From NCBI GenBank assembly GCA_030613445.1, contig JAUWLY010000168.1, positions 1 to 6,495 on the forward strand: a stretch of DNA of 6,495 nt, in the 5' to 3' direction. The position numbers were made by a program, and so were the translations under genes. Within the stretch, counting starts at the first letter, position 1. Every line of letters starts with the position of its first letter. The notes under the pieces are model-generated. The model was not told the origin of the DNA and did not search any database. It was given only the letters and a program-made list of their open reading frames with translations. Below, one piece after another: positions 1 to 4,989 of this stretch. The DNA is from Candidatus Stahliibacteriota bacterium (GTDB lineage: Bacteria; Hydrothermota; Tepidihabitantia; SM23-42).

Positions 1-665
1 GTTTTGGCATGGGATATCATCTGTGATGTTGAACATATCCGGTCGGCAATTTCTTGTACTTCAATTCGGCATTCAGGATGGGCTAGAACTTCGGCGGTTG
101 GGTGTGCTTTTTGGAGTTTCTCGATACCTGATTTTGAGAAGACCATATGGGTTGGGCAATAACCTGACCAGAGGTAGAATTCTTTGTTCTTGATCTGGCG
201 TTCGATATAAGATCCGAGATACTTGTCAGGTGTGAAAATCACTTCTTTCTGTTCAATTGAATTGACAACCTTAACCCCGTTTGCCGAAGTGCAGCAGATA
301 TCTGAGAGGGCTTTTACTTCAGCAGTGGAATTGACATAAGTAACTACTGCGGCAGCAGGGTGTTTTTCCCTTTCCCGACGCAGTTGTTCCTCAGTGATCA
401 TGTCGGCCATAGGGCACCCAGCATGTAGATCAGGGATTAGGACTGTTTTATCGGGGTTGAGGATTTTCGTGGTTTCTGCCATGAAATGGACGCCACAGAA
501 GAGAATGACCTTGCATTTGAGATTTTGAGATATCCTTGCGAGCTCGAGGGAGTCACCCGTGAAATCAGCGATATTCTGGACTTCGGGCAATTGATAATTG
601 TGGACGAGTATGACAGCATTCTTTTCTGTACGCAGCAGACTGATCTTCTCAATGATTTTTTGCAT
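1..665 (-). CDS. nadA: Quinolinate synthase NadA, 3' end beyond the left edge
   Basis: This enzyme condenses iminoaspartate with dihydroxyacetone phosphate to quinolinate, a step of de novo NAD synthesis in the cytoplasm, using a [4Fe-4S] cluster. The frame is open for 221 codons. Visible motifs are VHNYQ (21-25), GDSLELA (37-43), VHFMAETTKILNPDK (59-73), GCPMAD with Cys84, CCTSANG (about 124-130), WSGYCPTHMVF with Cys170, and HPEC ending at residue 199. Cys84 and Cys170 match in context and spacing the first two cluster cysteines of the short-form NadA family. The third should lie beyond the window, since about 300 residues are usual. An in-frame TAA sits two codons upstream of the ATG at 665, so this is the most upstream ATG. 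There is no clear Shine-Dalgarno. The gene starts 6 nt after the M23 stop, so translation is probably coupled to it. Confidence 0.95.
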   Translation of the reverse strand, partial: MQKIIEKISLLRTEKNAVILVHNYQLPEVQNIADFTGDSLELARISQNLKCKVILFCGVHFMAETTKILNPDKTVLIPDLHAGCPMADMITEEQLRREREKHPAAAVVTYVNSTAEVKALSDICCTSANGVKVVNSIEQKEVIFTPDKYLGSYIERQIKNKEFYLWSGYCPTHMVFSKSGIEKLQKAHPTAEVLAHPECRIEVQEIADRICSTSQMISHAK

Positions 666-671
666 ATGGTG

Positions 672-1574
672 TTAATCGATAATTGATGGAGTGAGGATAT
701 AGTGGATAGGATTAACCGGAATCTGGGAAACACGCACTTCGTAGTGCAGATGCGGACCAGTGCTTTTTCCTGTGCTACCGACATGAGCGATAACATCACC
801 TCTAGTTACTTTATTCCCTTCTTCAACGTCGATCCTCTGACAGTGCCCATACAAGGTCGTATAACCATAGCCATGATCTATTTCAAGAGTCAAACCAAAA
901 CCTCGTCGCTCTCCAGCGAACTTGACCGTACCATCAGCCGGTGCGATGATCGGCGTGCCTGGTGGGGCAGCTATATCCAAACCCTCATGCATCTTCACCT
1001 GACCAGTAAAGGGGTCGATACGGTAGCCAAACCCGCTCATGAACCATCCCTGGACCGGTATTATAGATGGCGTATGTTCTCGAAGAAACTTTTTCTCGTC
1101 GAGATATTGGACGATATTGTTGAAGCTTTCTTTTTGCAATCGGGAACGTGAAAGCAGATTATCCAGAGTCTTTGACAAACTCGCCAGGTCATTGTATACA
1201 TCGGTTGATACCCCTTTAGCACTGTGTAATTGACTGGAGCCGCCAACCCCCATGCTGCGCAGGTCATCGCCTATGGGGTTGAGCGAAGCATAAGTTCGGA
1301 GTTTCTTGTCATATTCTTCTAAGCTATCAATCAGAATACTCAAATTAGCAATTTCCTCTTCAATTCGAGTAATCTCAAAACGCACTATTTCATTTTCCTG
1401 ATTTAACCTCTCGAGCTTTCTTTTGTCGACTCGGTGAGACGTGAATAAGGTGAGATTATAGATGAAGAGCAGCAATAGGGCAATGAACACCAAACTCGCA
1501 AGGATAACAACCGCGAGCTTCACATGGAGGTTTAACCTTCTATTTTCTTTACCTGAGATTAGAATAATGTCCAA
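672..1574 (-). CDS. Membrane-anchored M23 family metallopeptidase (murein endopeptidase)
   Basis: The predicted 300-residue protein has a short basic N-terminus, one transmembrane segment (about 18-45), charged heptad-like regions likely to form coiled coils (about 48-95 and 125-165), and a C-terminal LytM/M23 domain (about 170-295). Zinc and catalytic residues of the family are all present: H196 and D200 in HEGLD, H244 in LYGH, and H275/H277 in HLH. An active peptidoglycan endopeptidase facing the periplasm is therefore expected, unlike degenerate EnvC-type activators. The frame is open back to another TTG at 1601, but that codon overlaps the -10 box of a promoter. The TTG at 1574 has a GGAG 8 nt upstream and is preferred. 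No ATG fits, because the membrane segment begins soon after. The start lies 42 nt beyond the hutU stop, and the gene is followed closely by nadA. The specific family name is not recognisable. Confidence 0.92.
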   Translation of the reverse strand: MDIILISGKENRRLNLHVKLAVVILASLVFIALLLLFIYNLTLFTSHRVDKRKLERLNQENEIVRFEITRIEEEIANLSILIDSLEEYDKKLRTYASLNPIGDDLRSMGVGGSSQLHSAKGVSTDVYNDLASLSKTLDNLLSRSRLQKESFNNIVQYLDEKKFLREHTPSIIPVQGWFMSGFGYRIDPFTGQVKMHEGLDIAAPPGTPIIAPADGTVKFAGERRGFGLTLEIDHGYGYTTLYGHCQRIDVEEGNKVTRGDVIAHVGSTGKSTGPHLHYEVRVSQIPVNPIHYILTPSIID

Positions 1575-1582
1575 GGGAATGT

Positions 1583-1586
1583 CTCC
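1583..1586 (-). promoter_or_regulatory. Ribosome binding site GGAG deciding a TTG start
   Basis: GGAG lies 8 nt upstream of the TTG at 1574-1572. It supports this codon as the M23 start, in place of the upstream TTG at 1601. It would lie at or next to the 5' end of an mRNA made from the promoter just upstream. Confidence 0.65.
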
Positions 1587-1592
1587 AAACTT

Positions 1593-1620
1593 ATTATACA
1601 AACGATTGTGAAAATGTCAA
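1593..1620 (-). promoter_or_regulatory. Sigma70-type promoter for the M23-nadA pair
   Basis: Reading the minus strand, TTGACA (1620-1615) is followed by a 16-nt spacer and TATAAT (1598-1593). Both hexamers match the consensus exactly. The -35 box contains the TGA stop of hutU (1619-1617). A start point 6-9 nt after the -10 would fall near 1587-1584, leaving a leader of only about 10-13 nt. Read-through from hutU could add further transcription, since no terminator separates the genes. Confidence 0.8.
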
Positions 1621-3284
1621 GAGGAGGATAGGGGTGGTATATTAATACCTTTTTCCTTGGCAAAAGCCATGGCTTCATCGTATCCGGCATCATAATGCCG
1701 CGCAATGCCAATACCAGGATCATTGGTCAGAACCCGTTCAATACGTTTTGCCATATCACGAGTACCGTCACAAACCAGAACCTGACCCGCGTGTATTGAA
1801 TAGCCTATGCCCACACCGCCGCCGTGATGCACAGAAACCCAGGAAGCTCCTGAAGCAGTATTGAGGAGTCCGTTCAGAATCGGCCAATCAGCAATGGCGT
1901 CTGAACCATCGAGCATGGCTTCGGTTTCCCGATAGGGCGAGGCGACTGATCCAGTATCCAGATGGTCACGACCAATGACTACCGGCGCTTTAATCTCGTT
2001 GGTTTTTACCATACGGTTGATCTCTAAACCCAATCTATCCCGTTCGCCATACCCTAACCACATGATCCGTGCTGGCAGACCCTGGAAAGGTACCTTTTTT
2101 TGCACTAACTCAATCCAACGCCGGACCGACGCATCGCCGCCAAACATTTCTAAGACCTTCTTGTCAGTAGCATAGATGTCATTCTTGTCGCCGGACAGTG
2201 CAACCCAGCGGAACGGACCGCGACCCCGACAGAAAAGAGGTCTGATATATTCGGGTACAAAGCCAGGGATTGCAAAGGGGTTTTTAATGCCCGCTTCCTT
2301 TGCCTGCCCGCGTATATTATTGCCGTAGTCAAATGCTATGGCGCCTTTTTTCTGAAGTTCCAGCATTGCCTCCATTTGTCGGGCGATTGATTCTAACGCG
2401 CGTTTTTTATACTCTTTCGGGTTTTTGCTACGTAAGGCAATTGCCTGGTCAAGGCTCATATTGCCGGGCACATAACCATTGAGTGTATCATGGGCTGAAG
2501 TTTGGTCAGTTAGGATATCAGGTACGATATTGCGTTTTACGAGTTCTGGTTCAATATCCGAGGTATTGCCAATGAGGCCGATAGAACGTGGTACTTTGTC
2601 TTTTACTGCCTCAAAGACAAGCTTGAGTGCTTCATCAAGATTGTCCACCATGATATCGCAAAAACCTTGTTTTATCCGTTTGTCAATACGCTTGGGGTCG
2701 ATCTCAATATCAAGGATAACCCCTTCATTCATGGTAACTGACAAAGGTTGGGCTCCGCTCATACCGCCCATCCCGCCGGTAAGAACCCATTTTCCTTTTA
2801 GCGAACCGTCAAAATGTTTCTTTGCGCAGGCAGCAAATGTTTCGTAAGTCCCCTGGATAATACCCTGGGTGCCGATATAGATCCAGGAACCAGCAGTCAT
2901 CTGACCGTACATTATTAAGCCTAAGGCTTCGAGTTTTCTGAAATAGTCCCAATTTGCCCAGGCAGGTACAAGGAGCGAGTTTGCGATGATCACGCGCGGC
3001 GCGTGCTCGAATGTTTTGAAAACGCCGACTGGTTTGCCAGACTGAACAAGGAGGGTTTCGTCATTCTCGAGCTTCTTCAATGAATTGACTATCGCGTGAA
3101 AGCATGCCCAGTTCCGTGCCGCCTTACCGCTGCCGCCATAGACGACCAGTTGTTCTGGGTTTTCTGCAACCTCAGGGTCTAAATTATTATGGAGCATTCT
3201 TAAGGCTCCTTCCTGCTGCCAACTCTTACATGAAATCTCTGTACCTCTCGGCGCAGAGACTGGTTTATAAGCGAATTTTTCCAT
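1617..3284 (-). CDS. hutU: Urocanate hydratase (urocanase)
   Basis: Urocanase hydrates urocanate to 4-imidazolone-5-propionate using tightly bound NAD+, the second step of histidine degradation, in the cytoplasm. The 555-residue length matches the family (about 550-560). Family blocks are VYGGSGKAARNW (48-59), YGQMTAGSWIYIGTQGIIQG (126-145), a glycine-rich TGGMGGMSGAQP (169-180), DQTSAHD (260-266), the FCRGRGPFRWVALSGD stretch near 351-366, and FQGLPARI (400-407). The conserved Cys of the signature FQGLPxRICW (Cys410 of Pseudomonas putida) is Met408 here, read unambiguously as ATG in the DNA. The ATG at 3284 is preferred over one 13 codons upstream because AAGGAGG precedes it by 4 nt. No hutH, hutI or hutG lies next to it. 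A promoter at 3417-3444 would give a leader of about 125 nt. Confidence 0.96.
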   Translation of the reverse strand: MEKFAYKPVSAPRGTEISCKSWQQEGALRMLHNNLDPEVAENPEQLVVYGGSGKAARNWACFHAIVNSLKKLENDETLLVQSGKPVGVFKTFEHAPRVIIANSLLVPAWANWDYFRKLEALGLIMYGQMTAGSWIYIGTQGIIQGTYETFAACAKKHFDGSLKGKWVLTGGMGGMSGAQPLSVTMNEGVILDIEIDPKRIDKRIKQGFCDIMVDNLDEALKLVFEAVKDKVPRSIGLIGNTSDIEPELVKRNIVPDILTDQTSAHDTLNGYVPGNMSLDQAIALRSKNPKEYKKRALESIARQMEAMLELQKKGAIAFDYGNNIRGQAKEAGIKNPFAIPGFVPEYIRPLFCRGRGPFRWVALSGDKNDIYATDKKVLEMFGGDASVRRWIELVQKKVPFQGLPARIMWLGYGERDRLGLEINRMVKTNEIKAPVVIGRDHLDTGSVASPYRETEAMLDGSDAIADWPILNGLLNTASGASWVSVHHGGGVGIGYSIHAGQVLVCDGTRDMAKRIERVLTNDPGIGIARHYDAGYDEAMAFAKEKGINIPPLSSS

Positions 3285-3288
3285 CACG

Positions 3289-3295
3289 CCTCCTT
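3289..3295 (-). promoter_or_regulatory. Ribosome binding site of hutU
   Basis: AAGGAGG ends 4 nt before the ATG at 3284 and decides the start over the in-frame ATG at 3323. The upstream ATG has no comparable site and lies at the edge of a hairpin. Confidence 0.8.
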
Positions 3296-3304
3296 GCATC
3301 CAAA

Positions 3305-3327
3305 TGCCCAATAAATTGGGCAACTAC
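3305..3327 (-). repeat. REP-like GTAG hairpin a
   Basis: On the minus strand, GTAGT (3327-3323) is followed by a 7-bp stem, TGCCCAA pairing with TTGGGCA, around a TTTA loop. It lies in the hutU leader, about 9 nt upstream of the Shine-Dalgarno, and points in the direction of transcription. It is inverted with respect to hairpin b. Confidence 0.7.
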
Positions 3328-3346
3328 ATCTTTGGTTCATATAATT

Positions 3347-3367
3347 GTAGTCCCCCGATTTATCGGG
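3347..3367 (+). repeat. REP-like GTAG hairpin b
   Basis: GTAGT (3347-3351), two bases, then the stem CCCGA/TCGGG around a TTTA loop. It lies 19 nt from the GTAG end of hairpin a, with the two GTAG boxes facing each other. It falls inside the predicted hutU leader, on the strand opposite to transcription. Confidence 0.7.
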
Positions 3368-3416
3368 TATGACAAATGCTTCTGCCTAATAGATCGTGTT
3401 CGTTTTCAATTTTCTT

Positions 3417-3444
3417 ATTCTACCTAATAAGACTCCTTTGTCAA
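3417..3444 (-). promoter_or_regulatory. Sigma70-type promoter for hutU
   Basis: On the minus strand, TTGACA (3444-3439) is followed by a 16-nt spacer and TAGAAT (3422-3417). The -35 is perfect and the -10 matches 5 of 6. Transcription would begin near 3410, giving a leader of about 125 nt that contains hairpins a and b. No HutC or HutP operator could be recognised. Confidence 0.7.
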
Positions 3445-3537
3445 TAATTACTGCAGAAACCCTCACCCCGAGTAAGGCGGTTATTAAGTAATTGAGTAAC
3501 TAAGTTATTGGCGCCTTTGAATCCTAACGGATTGGAA

Positions 3538-3641
3538 GGGATCCCTCGACTTGCTCGGGATGGAAATGAGATTTCATCTGGAAGTTAGCGCCTTGCGCTG
3601 GAATATTTTGAATTATAATATGTAAGAAAATCGAGGATCCC
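3538..3641. repeat. 104-nt intergenic unit bounded by inverted repeats
   Basis: The left arm, 3538-3549 (GGGATCCCTCGA), is the inverse complement of the right arm, 3631-3641 (TCGAGGATCCC), apart from one extra C. Smaller stems lie between them: GAAAT/ATTTC at 3563-3575 and AGCGC/GCGCT at 3587-3599. No transposase is encoded. It could be a small non-autonomous repeat or a chance array of palindromes. Confidence 0.45.
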
Positions 3642-3673
3642 ACACAGCGGGAGAATTTGGCTCTTGCTGTTTT

Positions 3674-3692
3674 GTAGTCCCCCGATCCTTCA
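3674..3692 (+). repeat. REP-like GTAG box c, degenerate
   Basis: The first 13 nt (GTAGTCCCCCGAT) are identical to hairpin b, but the second stem arm is missing. A different imperfect stem follows at 3687-3705 (CCTTCAAC...GTTCAGGG). It forms the left side of an inward-facing pair with hairpin d. Confidence 0.5.
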
Positions 3693-3722
3693 ACTGCGTT
3701 CAGGGCAAGTTTATCAGACAAT

Positions 3723-3744
3723 GCTCGATGAATCGAGCCACTAC
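3723..3744 (-). repeat. REP-like GTAG hairpin d
   Basis: On the minus strand, GTAGT (3744-3740), then a 6-bp stem GCTCGA/TCGAGC around a TTCA loop. With box c it forms imperfect terminal inverted repeats of about 20 nt, both beginning TTGTAGT, that bound a unit of about 75 nt (3672-3746). Confidence 0.65.
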
Positions 3745-3910
3745 AATTGAGTTCTCGACAAGGCTCGCCTGTCTCGAACAAGGTGAGAGGAACAGTAACT
3801 CTTTACTCTTCGAGTAAGTCCCACAGAAGGGGGGCGCATCGAGAAGTTCATTTGTTAAATTCAAAATCAAGGGATAAAGAAATGTCCAAGTTTCTATTAC
3901 TGAGGGATTA

Positions 3911-3938
3911 TTGACTTAATACTGATATTATATATAAT
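3911..3938 (+). promoter_or_regulatory. Sigma70-type promoter of the HEAT-cysS-efp operon
   Basis: TTGACT (3911-3916), a 16-nt spacer, then TATAAT (3933-3938). Only 7 nt separate the -10 from the ATG at 3946, so the expected start point falls on or next to the A of that ATG. The mRNA would be leaderless if that ATG is used. Confidence 0.75.
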
Positions 3939-3945
3939 TCAGTCT

Positions 3946-4989
3946 ATGAGAAAACTGGCTTTGTCATTACTTAATGAGATTGTTTCCCCAGTACTTTACA
4001 TAAAGTACTGGATCGCAATGACTCTGGGGGTTGTGGTACTATTCTTATCCTGCGGATTACCGCCCAAGCAGCAGGCTCAGAAAATTCTGCAAGACGGAAT
4101 AAATGATGAATCAGTCATTATAAGGGTCAATGCAGCAAAAGGGTTGAAAAAAATAGGAGATGTACAGGGTACAAAAATACTCTATGAAATATTGCGCGGT
4201 GAAGACAAAAATGGCGTTGTTGCTGTTTTGGCAGCGCTTTATGATCTAAAAGAAAGCCGCTATGCACCAGTCATCCTTGAGCTGAGTGGAAAACAGGATC
4301 CTTTGACAAGGGCAGAAGCCTACCGACTAATCTCGATCATGGAAGATCCCAAATGTAAGGACATTTTAATCAAGGGCACGCAGGACAAAATAGCCAAGAT
4401 AAGAAGGTTTGCTTATCTTGGGCTTGAGAAATTCAATGCGAAGCAAGTTATTAGAGATGGTCTGCATGACGTCGATGTTCTCGTCAAGATCGCTGCAGCA
4501 AAGGTGCTGGGCAGGCTCGGTGAAAAAGATATGGAAAACTTTGTACGCCGACAAATGGAAACAGTCAATCTTGAGATCTGGAAACACGGTATTATTGCCC
4601 TGGCTGAAATGGGCGACACGTCTGCAATTGATTTCATTAAAGAATCCCTGGATGATGCTCCATGGGAACTACGTCTTGCTGCGGCTGAAGCTTTGTTGAT
4701 TTTCAATAGTAAAGAAGGCGTTGATGTGATAAAACAAGGTTTAGAAACAGGTGGTCCTTTTGTCAGGGTTAAGGTCGTCCAGATCCTTAGTAAACACCGT
4801 ATAAGCGAGGGACAAGAGCTATTGGAAACAGCAACCCAGGATGAATACATCAATGTTTCTGTCGTGGCGATTGAAGCATTGGTAAAGTATCGTCAAAAGA
4901 CATCACGTGGGCTTTTTATTGAACTGATGAATGCGCCGAATCCACTTGTTAAGATCGCGGCGGCGGCAGCTTTTTTGCAGGTTGAATAA
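3946..4989 (+). CDS. HEAT-repeat lipoprotein
   Basis: The 347-residue protein begins with a signal region ending in LFLSC (Cys36), which fits a lipobox for lipidation. It is followed by about ten HEAT or PBS-lyase-like repeats of roughly 31 residues (about 42-345), with recurring patterns such as VRVNAAKGL, KIAAAKVLG, ELRLAAAEAL and VKIAAAAAFL. Such solenoids bind proteins or serve as scaffolds; no catalytic motif is seen and the partner is unknown. It would sit on the outer face of the inner membrane or in the outer membrane. The signal is unusually long because a 60-nt palindromic repeat lies in frame within it (3963-4022). Starting at Met25 (4018) would leave only 11 residues before the Cys. 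The ATG at 3946 is chosen from its promoter position; neither start has a good Shine-Dalgarno. Its stop overlaps the cysS start by one base. Confidence 0.88.
   Translation: MRKLALSLLNEIVSPVLYIKYWIAMTLGVVVLFLSCGLPPKQQAQKILQDGINDESVIIRVNAAKGLKKIGDVQGTKILYEILRGEDKNGVVAVLAALYDLKESRYAPVILELSGKQDPLTRAEAYRLISIMEDPKCKDILIKGTQDKIAKIRRFAYLGLEKFNAKQVIRDGLHDVDVLVKIAAAKVLGRLGEKDMENFVRRQMETVNLEIWKHGIIALAEMGDTSAIDFIKESLDDAPWELRLAAAEALLIFNSKEGVDVIKQGLETGGPFVRVKVVQILSKHRISEGQELLETATQDEYINVSVVAIEALVKYRQKTSRGLFIELMNAPNPLVKIAAAAAFLQVE
3963..4022 (+). repeat. 60-nt palindromic repeat inserted in frame
   Basis: Termini GTCATT (3963-3968) and AATGAC (4017-4022) are inverted repeats. The centre (3988-4011) is a perfect 11-bp inverted repeat, CCAGTACTTTA/TAAAGTACTGG, around CA. 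The length is 20 codons with no stop, so the HEAT-protein frame is kept. The GAGATTG and TCGCAATGAC segments resemble a repeat I recall as dispersed in many bacterial genomes (from memory, not checked). No clear target-site duplication is seen. Confidence 0.7.

Larger units (their letters stand above)
3285..3945. other. Divergent intergenic region rich in small palindromes
   Basis: This 661-nt stretch separates hutU from the HEAT-lipoprotein operon. It holds the promoters of both, the hutU leader, two pairs of GTAG-headed hairpins (listed separately), a 104-nt inverted-repeat unit at 3538-3641, and further small stems: AGCGC/GCGCT at 3587-3599, an imperfect GTTC...GAAC palindrome at 3751-3779, and TTACTC/GAGTAA at 3803-3817. 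Pieces such as the one near 3545-3562 and the one near 3687-3708 look like dispersed intergenic repeats common in environmental bacterial genomes (from memory, not checked). About 3445-3537 and 3818-3910 show nothing I can name. No convincing gene lies here. Confidence 0.8.

Noticed and set aside
486..686. A 66-codon open frame on the plus strand opposite the start of nadA
   Set aside because: The opposite strand encodes conserved NadA motifs throughout.
702..1151. A 149-codon open frame on the plus strand opposite the M23 gene
   Set aside because: It is antisense to a gene with full family motifs and shows no domain of its own.
3305..3367. The hairpins in the hutU leader as a riboswitch or intrinsic terminator
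   Set aside because: Neither stem is followed by a U-run on the hutU transcript and no known aptamer is recognisable; the repeat explanation fits better.
3524..3781. An 85-codon open frame on the minus strand in the intergenic region
   Set aside because: It runs through the palindromic repeats, has no ribosome binding site and reads like translated repeat sequence, so it is very unlikely to be a real protein.
3285..3945. The cluster of palindromes as a CRISPR array or replication origin
   Set aside because: The repeats differ in sequence, orientation and spacing, so no array exists; no DnaA-box cluster was seen and the neighbours are not origin genes.
4413..4853. A 146-codon open frame on the minus strand opposite the HEAT repeats
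   Set aside because: It is a shadow of a repetitive coding sequence, with low-complexity composition and no start signals.
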